Assembly: GCA_014529385.2 (NCBI GenBank)
Contig: CM043944.1
Coordinates: 73,396,884 to 73,460,883, forward strand
Source: Adiantum capillus-veneris
Lineage: Eukaryota > Streptophyta > Polypodiopsida > Polypodiales > Pteridaceae
Length of the DNA: 64,000 bases
Direction: 5' to 3'
The notes beneath the pieces were generated by a model. That model had not been told where the DNA came from. It did not search any database and saw only the letters and a program-made list of their open reading frames with translations. A program made the position numbers and the translations under genes. The first letter of the stretch is position 1, and each line of letters starts with the position of its first letter. Below, piece by piece: positions 9,240 to 19,900 of the stretch.

Positions 9240-10639
9240 TGGTATATTGGGTCCAATTCACCGTTGTTGCAGAGGTTGCAATTGAGGCGAAATAGAGACT
9301 GTGGTGGCCACATTAGAAGGGTCATATTTCTTCAGACAGTGCTCTTTGATGTTGATGGTTCTTACTCTGCACCTCGAGAGTCTCTTAGCCATAGACCATC
9401 TCAATTTTGAGCTTTACTTCAAATAAGAGCGCGATGATTATTGGAATCTGCATTATTTTTCGTGTGGATCAAGTGATCTCACACCTATCAAAAATTGCGA
9501 GTCTATGCAACATGAAGATGTCCTGAAGTGAGTCTTTAGGGTGCTCTCTTAACCTGTGCTTTTGAGCAGTCTCTCCCAATTCAATAAGCAGTTCTCTCTT
9601 CTTGTTGCGTTTGATACTAGTGGGTTGTGTTGATTGGATCTGAATACTGTATCTGTAGTTTAAAGCTAGGCAGAGCTTAAATGTTTAAGATGGTAGCTTA
9701 ACTTCGAAGTTTAAGAACTGTGGATCTCATGTTCGGCGTCTCTGTTAATTCTCTGTGGCTGTTTGGCAAGTTGAAGGAGTCGAATTTGATATGCGATTGA
9801 GATGAGAGCCAATTCCAGGGGATTGGATGGGCTTGCGGGCTTGTTTTGAAGCCCCTTTCTTTTTGTATTAGTATTTGCTCCTACAAGGATATTGGCATGC
9901 ACATTATTATTGACAACAGGGTGTCACACAGAATGCACAAGAATCATGAATATCTCGTGGCTAGCCAGCACATGTACATGTCTCAGCTTGCCGGACCCAG
10001 CTTCTCTGCGCATCTCTGTGAATTCTGGAACTGAAAGTGGTCTTTTGTGGGCTCTGTTAGAGTTGTGTGATCATATGTTTTCCTTCAGTGGGTACTCATG
10101 TTTAAAGTTTTTTTTTTGCTCATTTGGCCGAAACAGCACATGTGGTTACGCCGGCATGATTGCCTAAGTAAGTTGCAACCTGTAGGAGGGGTGTGCTTGT
10201 ATGACAACATATGACGACAGGGTTCACACCCTCTTTAAGATGATATGAGTGTGGATGTCCCATCAGGAAGCGATTGAGGTCTTGTGGGTGTTTTGCTTTA
10301 CCCATGATTAAGGAACGTGTAGATGAGTGGTGGCCGTGTGGATTGAAATGTGTTGGGTTTCTGTAATGTTCAAGAGTAGTGGTCAAGCTTGTTAGGCTAG
10401 GTCTCTTTGATACTGTGTTTCTGTTAAATGAGTCAAGGGCATGAATATAGTTTTTTTTTTTTTGCCATTTTTTGTGTGAGTGGCCTTGTTGCAAGTTCTA
10501 CTTGGGCGCAAAAGTGGCCAGTCATCACCCTCTTCTTTCCTGCCTTCTCTATTGTTGTTCCTAGTTTCCCTCCTTGCACCTCTCCATGCAAAAAACTCCA
10601 ATTCATCATGCAATCTCTTTCTTGGATCATACTTAGAAT

Positions 10640-10640
10640 C

Positions 10641-10666
<26 letters not shown>
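10640..10666. repeat. Poly-C run of 27
   Basis: An uninterrupted run of C (G on the other strand). Length may be affected by sequencing or assembly of homopolymers. Confidence 0.9.
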
Positions 10667-10671
<5 letters not shown>

Positions 10672-10764
10672 CCTCTTGTTACTCATTAGCTCCGTACACC
10701 CTTCATGATGTTTCTTTTGATGCCATGGGTCATAATTTGACTGTTGAGAACGATAAGGAAACCT

Positions 10765-10807
10765 CTCTCTCTTCTTCTTCTTCTCTCTCTCTCTCTCTCT
10801 CTCTCTC
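10765..10807. repeat. CT/CTT microsatellite
   Basis: Mixed CTT and CT repeat. The short frames that cross it are low-complexity artefacts. Confidence 0.9.
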
Positions 10808-12049
10808 AATTGTAGTGATAATCTTTTGGTCACGGGCTTAGCTCTGAAAGTGGCCTTGGGGGCCATTTGCAAGAGCAACATACAAGTTGATAATTATCTT
10901 GGTGGATTAGTTTAGGCTAACACGGATGAGAATTCACAAGGAGCGCGAGGGGATTGCACATGCTTTTCTTGTCCTTACATCGCCTTGTGTCCCAACCATT
11001 GTTAAACAAGATGAACAATCAAATGATAGTAAGAAGAGCTTAGCTAGGTCTATGATTATAAGCTCCCTTTGCTTATTGGGATTGCCTCCTTGATTGTGTG
11101 TTTATGTGGATGAGGTTTTTGCCTATCAAGGAAAAACTCATCATAGTGTCGTTTGCTATGCACACTTTTTTTTTCAAAGTAGCCATCCACCGATACCAGC
11201 TTTGTGAATGGTGCAAATGCTTGCAAAGAAAGCATAGAGTTTGCAAGGCCATGAACAGTGGAGCAAGACTAGAGCATATATGTGCGACCCCTCTATTCAA
11301 TTACATAAGTTACATGAATTTTTTTTTTCTTGTTATTGTGAGGATTTGACCCTTTTTTGTTTGTTGTTCATGTCTTATGTCATCATTCCCGTTCTTCAAA
11401 GACAATGAGGATGTGATTGTTATCACAATTGCAACTACAAGAGGAAAAAAGTCCTGTCTTGTTAGGTGTGAAAGTTAGGGATTTGACACGGTGAACTAAT
11501 TTCTGCATTTTGATAAGTAGTGTGAGCTCTCCTTGACTACTAGTAGGTTATCACTCACCTCACTAATTGGTGAAGAGAAAAAAAATCAACCTTGGGTCAC
11601 TTACTGATTGTTTGGATTAAACTCTAACCGATTGACAACTTATGAGAGAAATATGCGTGTGGGTTTTAGTACATGACCTCATTCTCTACGAGGATTAATG
11701 AAAAAAGGAAGACTCCTCTATAGCTTACAACTAAAGAACTAGGCACTTAAAGCCTAGGGACCTTGAGGGGCAAAACAAGACGAGTAGTTAACAAGTACGA
11801 AGGGCAAGGGGGTGAAGCATTCATGAATTTATTGACTTAATGCGAGCCATTAGTAATCACCAATGTGAGTCACTAGTTAAAAGAAATTCTCCACTACTCT
11901 CAAGGTGCTCCTTTTCGAGATTTCATAAGCTGAAATCTTCGTAGATTCCTTCCCACTACAAGCAGTTTTGGACAAATTCTCACAATAATTCCCACATTGT
12001 GACTTACCTCAACATCATGAGCTTCTGTGAGGGACGCACCGCATATCTA

Positions 12050-12114
12050 GCTAGGTACGATTGGGGGCAGGGGACCACCGGGCCGTCTGTCCCCTACCCC
12101 CAATCGTATTTAGC
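12050..12114. ncRNA. Long hairpin, miRNA-precursor-like or fold-back
   Basis: Arms 12050-12075 and 12089-12114 are complementary over 26 positions with one C/A mismatch and two G-U capable pairs, around a 13-base loop. The core reads TACGATTGGGGGCAGGGGAC against GTCCCCTACCCCCAATCGTA. It stands alone in unique sequence without other repeat features. It could be a small-RNA precursor or a tiny fold-back element; expression is unknown. Confidence 0.4.
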
Positions 12115-12403
12115 TTTCTTGTGTGCACGTTGCAGTCCTTGGGATATGCACTAAGATTGGCACTTGGACTTATGTAAGAACGTTACGGTTAAGAAAAGAT
12201 ACACAGAAAAGTGTGATTTCTTTCTACGGATGTGAATATAGCTTTGGCAACCATACGCTATGTTTATTCATTAAAAATGCTAGCTTTGTTCCGTTCTATA
12301 TGAGAAAGCATGATGTTAGGGAGTACTAAGTAGGACCTTGAATTCAATAAAGTTAAACTCAAAACGAAACGAAGATGATGAGCGACAATAAGGTCTTGTC
12401 CTA

Positions 12404-13011
12404 TTAATTCATTACATGTAAAGACGATGGGCCCAAGAGGACCCCCAATTTTGGAAAAATAAATATCCTTTCAAAACATTTTTTTTTTGCAAAACTCACA
12501 ATTTGTGAGTGAATTGTATTAAGCACACCATAAAAATTACAAAAAAACCTCAAGCTCATGCCGAGCCTTGAGGTGCTGAAGATTACAAATTGGATGTCTA
12601 TGCCATCGGCTTTATAAAGTATGTGAACAATAGTTCTAGGATTTTTCTTATCGCAGGTTGACAACATGGCATGGGTAGCCCTAGACCACTCTCCCGAGTC
12701 TTGCTTGCTTTCTTGCATCACTCTGCTTTCTTGTATAATCTTTGAGAAGCTTGCCACATCAAGGTCTCCTTCAAACACACGACGGTTCCTTGCTCACTAT
12801 ATATGGTGAAAGAAGAAGTATCTGATAGTTTGAGTGCATATAAGAAGAGCATGACTTCCCATCTTCTTGCCACCAAGGAACAGATCAATCTTGAAGAACT
12901 TGATCTGCCATGTCCTTTGGACCCACTTGTAGATTTTCCTTGCAAGGCCTCTGATTGCCTGTTATTCCATAAATAGGTGGGCCAGATCTTCACTTCCGAT
13001 CTTGCACCCAA
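12404..13011 (-). pseudogene. Possible LINE zinc-knuckle fragment
   Basis: The longest minus-strand frames (124 and 97 residues) are not recognised as they stand. A third frame across 12840-12990 reads EDLAHLFME then an in-frame stop, then ARKIYKWVQRTW. That resembles the HLF..C..A..IW.W pattern of the zinc-binding region at the end of plant LINE reverse transcriptases. The resemblance is weak, and this may simply be noncoding DNA. Confidence 0.3.
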
Positions 13012-13037
13012 GCAACAATCGGACCCAATTTCTCTTT

Positions 13038-13540
13038 CCTTTTAAAACATCTTAAATGCATTAGTGAAGGGTGAGTTTAGGAAATGAAAAGACACATTGA
13101 GATGGAAAGTCAAAAGATTCTTTGTATCTATATGAAAAAGGTATTCGAGTGCACATTGATACATTTGTGTTTCTCTTCTTCTTTATTTTTTCTTCAACGT
13201 TTTCTTCTTTTTAGAGTGTCCTTCGACTATACAAGTAGTGACTATATATATTTTGAAACCATTAGGAACACTTTATATATGTTTTATACGTCTCCCCAAT
13301 TTTGAAATTATAAAAAACTTTTCAAAACATCCTAAGTGAATAACTGAAGATTGAGTTTAAGAAATGAAAAGACCCATAAAAATGGAAAGTCAAAAGACAT
13401 TTTATGTTTATATAAAGAGATGGTAGAGTGCACATTGATACATTTGTGTTTTTCTTTTGCTTACTTTTCCTTTGGAGTTTTTTCTCTTTAGAGTGTCCTG
13501 GCACTATACACTATATAGGTAGTGAATATATATTTTTTGA
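13038..13540. repeat. Tandem pair of about 225-bp repeats
   Basis: Copies at about 13038-13262 and 13316-13540 share GAAATGAAAAGAC, ATGGAAAGTCAAAAGA, GAGTGCACATTGATACATTT and TTTAGAGTGTCCT. A third partial copy lies inverted at about 31985-32125. The AT-rich family is unassigned. Confidence 0.7.
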
Positions 13541-14782
13541 AGCCCCATTGCTATAGGGAGAAGAGAGAGGCATCTTCAAGACATCATACATGAGGTATAT
13601 ATGAGGCATCCCCTTGAGGACTATGCAAAGCACTGATCGATAAAAAACCATTTTCTTCTTTAAGGGCAAACAAACTAGTCCGACAACCGGGATTTATGCC
13701 AAAATCCAAGGTATTCGTCAAGATTTATAACTAAAAAGCCAAACCTTTAACCATGAAATCAAAGTTCTATTTATTAACAATGAGAAATTTTCATTTTCAA
13801 CTAGGAAATTTGCACTACAAATTGGGATATGTGAGCATTGATGCAAAGTGGAACGAATACTTTCACTTCTCCATGTATACATGGATCCAAGAGTGTCCAA
13901 TAATGCTAATGGCATGGTTGCCATACATGTACAGATAGTGGTGTTCCACATGGTCTAGCTATAATGTAAGGCTTAGATCCACAACTACCTTCTTCCTCTT
14001 ATTCCTTGTCATATGGTTTTATGGTTGACACTCGATCCCACCTTGGAACATAACAACCTCCACAGAAACTGTTATTTCCAAGTTGGAATCCCAAGTCTGG
14101 GTGGCTAAAATGCTCAAGTATGTACCAAATATTGATGATCATTTCACATCAATTGAGTTCATGTAAGTAGGTGTATGGAAATTCATCTCAATAGAGATTT
14201 CAATCAAAATAAACACAATGCCATGACATTAGAGATAATTGAATTTACAGCTTATAACATAAGGTAAACAAGTAAAAGAGCTCTCTCTTCTAAAATTATT
14301 CGACAGTATTTACACTTTTTGCAAATTTACTTGAGTATAGTAAAGAAAGTCACTTAAAAAAAAAAAGTGAGCAATGATCAAACCGAGTATATTAAATCAG
14401 GGGATTGTCATATAAGAGACATTCTAAAAGGTGGAGTAAAATTTGGAGATATTAAGATAAGGAAGGTAGTAGAATAAGGATTAGGGTGGTATACCGTATA
14501 TGACATCTGGGTGTAAAGATACATAGATAGAGAGTTACTCATCAGAAATGATTCAAATTATGTTGCTAGATGTATATTATTGAAATGCATCGAGAAATTT
14601 CATACCTATAGGATCTCTGATATGGTAGCATTGTAGTTAGAGTTATCTACAAAAGTGTTACTAAAAAACAAAGCACTAAAGGTGATTGCTTGTTAAATTC
14701 AACACTAATTTAACCAGATAGTAAATATATTGATATTTGAAAAGTTGTTAATGATACAATTGATACAAAGATGGGGTTGTTC
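13541..14782. other. AT-rich region without recognised genes
   Basis: No motif-bearing frame or repeat recognised. Confidence 0.5.
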
Positions 14783-15115
14783 AAAGGGGAGTAAGCCCAA
14801 AGCTTTGCGGAAAGCTTCAAGCTTCTCATGAGACAATGCCTTTGTGAAAAGGTCTGCAAGATTTTCCTGTGTTGGCACATAAGCCAAGCTGATCTCTCCT
14901 ACTGAGAGCCTCTCCCTGACATAGTGGTAATGCACCTCAATGTGCTTTGTGCGAGCATGAAAAACTGGGTTCCTCGCAACTGCCAATACGCTCTGACTGT
15001 CATTGTAGATAGTGTTGGCAGTGTCATGTCCAACACCCAAATCAGCCATAAGGCGTCTGAGCCATACACACTCAACCATAGCTGTGAAGACTGCCCTGTA
15101 CTCAGCCTCAAAACT
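14783..15115 (-). pseudogene. Copia RNase H fragment (F3)
   Basis: The frame reads EAEYRAVFTAMVECVWL through YVPTQENLADLFTKALS to LGLLPFE, collinear with the last 115 or so residues of the F1 polyprotein. It keeps the RNase H C-terminal motif but is cut off upstream where it abuts the F2 LTR near 15115. Downstream it runs into unrelated AT-rich sequence. It is a third, diverged member of the F family. Confidence 0.8.
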
Positions 15116-15338
15116 AGAATTAGGGTTGCAGAGAAACACACACAACTTGGAGAAGATGAAGGAAGCTCAAGGCACACAATAGAGAGTGTGTTACTTATTG
15201 TGCAATGGAAAGATAGATAGCCCTAGAGTGATGGGCGTATATACAATGCTTGGGGGAAAAAACCTCCCGAAGAGGGAAAAAATGCCCCGGTGGTCCTAGT
15301 GTGTTCACACACATCACTACCACATGTATATGGTAACA
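15112..15338 (-). repeat. F2 3' LTR
   Basis: Matches the F1 LTRs from GAATTAGGGTTGCAGAG to TATATGGTAACA. The terminal five bases on the left are not conserved (AACTA in place of TGTTG). The polypurine tract complement AATCCCCCCTAG follows at 15339. Confidence 0.85.
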
Positions 15339-15413
15339 AATCCCCCCTAGAGTGATGCGGTGAACGAGAGCTGGCACATGAGTAAAGGGAAGTGCCATGC
15401 CCTAAGGACATGA

Positions 15414-16694
15414 TCAGTTCACAAAGGGGAGTAAGCCCAAAGCTTTGCGGAAAGCTTCAAGATTCTCACGAGACAATGCCTTTGTGAAAAGATCTGCAAG
15501 GTTTTCTTGTGTTGGCACATAAGCCAAGCTGATCTCTCCTGCTGAGAGCCTCTCCCTGGCATAGTGTTAATGCACCTCAATGTGCTTTGTGCGAGCATGA
15601 AAAACTGTTCCTCTCAACTGCCGATGCGCTCTGACTGTCAGTGTAGATAGTGTTGATAGTGTCCTGTCTAACACCCAAATCAGCCGTAAGGCGTCTGAGC
15701 CATACACACTCAACCGTAGCTGTGAAGACTGCCATGTACTCAGCCTCACAACTCAAAGTGGCCACAATAGGTTGCTTCTTGCTCAACCATGATATACATG
15801 AACTGCCAAGCATGAAACGAAAAGCACTTGTGGACACTCGCGTGTCAGAACAACCAACCCAATGTGAGTCCGAAAAAGCATGTAAGTCTCGCGGCAATGA
15901 CCCCCCCTTGGGATAAAACAAGCCAAGATGTAAAATGCCACTAAGGTAGCGAAAAATCCTCTTGATAGACTGCCAATGTTTAGACCTTGGGCTATGCATA
16001 AATCTGTTGACCTGTGAGACTGCAAACTGTATATCTAGCCTCGTGTTGCATACATAAATGAGGCAGCGAACAACAATTTGGTAAAGAGTGACATCAGCTG
16101 GATCGCCAGCATCATGTAGACTCAACTTCAAACCTGTTTCCATGGGAGTGGCAATAGGTTTGCAATCCTCAAGTCCAAACTTACATAGCAATGTCTCTAT
16201 GTAACTTTTATGACATAAAGAAATACCACCATCACACTGCTTAAACTGTATACCCAAGTAATGATGCAACAGTCCCAAATCATTCATCTTGAAAGTAGCA
16301 TTCAAATCAGCCTTAAATTCAGCAATATGTCTCTCATTTGGTCCAGTGATCAGCAAATCATCGACATAAAAAACCATAATGAGAAGTACATCACCCTCAC
16401 ACTTTACATACAATGTGCTTTTTGTTGGATTGTTACGAAAACCTTGTTTGACCAAATGAGTGTCAGCTTTCTCATACCAAGCACGAGGAGATTGCTTCAA
16501 CCCATACAAAGCCTTCTTACATCTGCACACTTTGTCCTCTTGTACTTTTATGACAAAACCGCGAGGCTGCGTTACATAAACTTCCTCAAATATGTCACCA
16601 TTCAAGAAAGCAGTAACAATGTCTGATTGATGTACATCCCAACCAAAATGAGCTACCAATGCACATAGAAAACGCACAGTAGTCATATGACAAG
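15414..16694 (-). pseudogene. F2 reverse transcriptase/RNase H segment
   Basis: The minus-strand frame from 16694 carries copia reverse transcriptase (CALVAHFGWDVHQSDIVTAF, ALYGLKQSPRAWYEK, the catalytic YVDDLL) and RNase H start (SWLSKKQPIVATLSCEAEY). Near 15606 two bases are missing relative to F1, shifting the frame before the final YVPTQ motif, so the product ends early. It joins in register with F2 sequence at 21847 across the F1 insertion. Confidence 0.88.
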
Positions 16695-16921
16695 TGTTTG
16701 AATTAGGGTTGCAGAGAAACACACACAGCTTGGAGAAGACGAAGGAAGCTCAAGGCACACAATAGAGAGTGTGTTACTTAGTGTGCAATGAAAAGATGAA
16801 TAGCCCTAGAGTGATGGGCGTATATACAATGCACGGGGGAAAAAACCTCCTAAAGAGGGAAAAAATGCCCCGGCGGTCCTAGTGTGTTCACACACATCAC
16901 TACCACATGTATATGGTAACA
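16695..16921 (-). repeat. F1 3' LTR
   Basis: 227 bases, TGTTTGAATTAGGG to TATATGGTAACA. Identical to the 5' LTR except for one base. Confidence 0.95.
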
Positions 16922-16996
16922 AATCCCCCCTGGAGTGATGCGGTGAACGAGAGCTGGCACATGAGTAAAGGGAAGTGCCATGCCCTGAGGACAGGA

Positions 16997-19900
16997 TCAG
17001 TCCACAAAGGGGAGTAAGCCCAAAGCTTTGCGGAAAGCTTCGAGCTTCTCACGAGACAATGCCTTTGTGAAAAGATCTGCAAGGTTGTCCTGTGTTGGCA
17101 CATAAGCCAAGCTGATCTCTCCTGCTGAGAGCCTCTCCCTGACATAGTGGTAATGCACCTCAATGTGCTTTGTGCGAGCATGAAAAACTGGGTTCCTCGC
17201 AACTGCGAATGTGCTTTGACTGTCAGTGTAGATAGTGTTGGCAGTGTCCTGTCCAACACCCAAGTCAGCCATAAGGCGTCTGAGCCATACACACTCAACC
17301 GTAGCTGTGAAGACTTCCCTGTACTCAGCCTCACAACTCGAAGTGGCCACAGTAGGTTGCTTCTTGCTCAACCATGATATACATGAACTGCCAAGCATGA
17401 AACAAAAACCACTTGTGGACACTCGCGTGTCAAAACAACCAGCCCAATCTGAGTCCGAAAAAGCATGTAAGTCTGGCGGCAATGATCCCCCCTTGGGATA
17501 AAACAAGCCAAGATGTAAAGTGCCACTAAGGTAGCGGAAAATCCTCTTGACAGCCTGCCAATGCTTAGACCCTGGGCTATGCATAAATCTGCTGACCTGC
17601 GAGACTGCAAACTGAATATCTGGCCTCGTGTTGCATACATAAATGAGGCAGCCAACAGCAGTTTGGTAAAGAGTGACATCAGCAGAATCGCCAGCATCAT
17701 GTAGACTCAACTTCAAACCTGTTTCCATGGGAGTGGCAATAGGTTTGCAATCCTCAAGTCCAAACTTACATAGCAATGTCTCTATGTAACTTTTCTGACA
17801 CAAGGCAATACCACCATCACACTGCTTAAACTGTATACCCAAGTAATGATGCAACAGCCCCAAATCTTTCATCTTGAAAGTAGCATTCAAATCAGCCTTA
17901 AATTCAGCAATATGTCTCTCATTTGGTCCAGTGATCAGTAAATCATCAACATAAAGAACCACAATGAGAAATACATCATCCTCACGCTTTACATACAATG
18001 TGCTTTCTGTTGGACTGTTACGAAAGCCTCGTTTAACCAAATGAGTGTCAGCTTTCTCATACCAAGCACGAGGAGATTGCTTCAACCCATACAAAGCCTT
18101 CTTACATTTGCACACTTTGTCCTCTTGTCCTTTTATGACAAAACCGCGAGGCTGTGTTACATAAACTTCCTCAAATATGTCACCATTCAAGAAAGCAGTA
18201 ACAATGTCTGATTGATGTACATCCCAACCAAAATGAGCTGCCAATGCACATAGAAAACGCACAGTAGTCATACGACAAGTGGGAGCAAAAGTCTCTTCAT
18301 AATCTATGCCTTTTTGTTGTGCATAACCCTTTGCAACAAGTCGAGCCTTATGGCGATCGATCTCACCATCCGGCTTGCGTTTCAACTTGTAAACCCACTT
18401 CGTACCAATGGCCTTTTTGCCAGGAGGCAAATCGCATAAAGTCCATGTGTCATTCTCTATAAGTGCATCATATTCTGATTTCATGGTAGCAATCCAATTT
18501 TCTGAATTCTGTGCTTCATCAAAAGACAGAGGCTCCTCAACATCATGTAAACTAGACACAGCCAAAGCATAACAATCTGATGCATAAGATGCATGGCGAG
18601 AGCCTGAACGAGTACGACTAGATAAAGGTGCATCCAATTTACTGTCACGCAAAGTGTGCACCAGCCATTTTGGCATACCTCTAGCCTGCTCATTTTCAGC
18701 CCTTTCCTCATCAAGTACATCATGTACATCTGCATCAGTAATAGGCTGTTCTAAAACATTTTCAGAAACCCCCATAGGCTGTACATTTGCCTCATTGGAA
18801 CTTACATTCATATTTCCACCACTAAAAAGAGGCAACAAAGTGTCATAAATGTCCTGTGAGCTTACATTACTGTCTCTAGTACATGACAGCAAGGGCTGAA
18901 CAGAATCTTCCACAAACACTACATCCCGTGAAACCAGAATACGTTTTGTTTGCGGATGATACAACCTGTAACCTTTGCTTTCAGCACTATAACCAACAAA
19001 AATACATTTGACAGCCTTATCATCCAATTTTCTGCGCTGCACTTGTGGCACCAAAGCATATACCAAACAGCCAAAAACACGCATGTGCTCAATAGAAGGC
19101 TTTCTATCATGCCATGCTTCATATGGAGTAATAGACTGCAAAGCTTTCGTAGGACACCTGTTAAGTACATAAGTGGCACACATGATGGCCTCAAGCCAAA
19201 AAGAATGCGGCAAAGCTTGACTTTTGACCATACATCGTGCCATTTCAGTTAGTGACCTGTTTTTCCTCTCAGCAACACCATTTTGCTGAGGTGTATAAGG
19301 CATTGTACATTGGTGTTTTATCCCACGACTAGCCAGAAATGCATTAAATTCATGAGACATATACTCCCCCCCTCGATCGGAACGGAGGGTGCCCATAGTA
19401 CATTTTGAGACATTTTCAGCCATAGCCAAAAATTGTTTGAAGCACATAAAAACTTCGGACTTCGCTTTAAGCGGAAATACCCATGCATGCCTGGAGTAAT
19501 CATCAATGAAAGTCACGAAGTACAGGTAATTGCCCAAGGACGGAGTTTGCATGGGCCCACAAACATCATTATGCACAAGCTGCAACCTGCATGTGGCCCT
19601 AACTGAACCATCCTTTGGAAACTTAGAACGCTGCATTTTACCCAGAATACAGCCTTCACAAACATGTTTGACAGGTGCTTCAAGAGGCGGCAAAGAAGCA
19701 ACCATATCAGATTTCTGCAAACGCAGCAAACTGGCAAAATTCAGATGACCAAAACGTGCATGCCAAAGTTTTGCATCTGAAATAGCCCTTGAATCTGCAA
19801 CAGCATTTGCAAAATTTTGTCCACACTTGTCATACAAAGTGAGCTTATACAGCCCACGGCACAAAAGCCCAGATGCAACAATTTCATCACCAAAACTGAG

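Larger units (their letters stand above)
9240..12049. other. Downstream of the ATP synthase exon; no gene seen
   Basis: Probably contains the 3' untranslated region first, then unique AT-rich DNA. Open frames are short and overlap on both strands without motifs. It includes the C run, a CT tract and several T runs. Confidence 0.5.

Noticed and set aside
10428-10881. Overlapping frames over the C27/CT tracts
   Set aside because: Low-complexity products on both strands with no motif; not genes.
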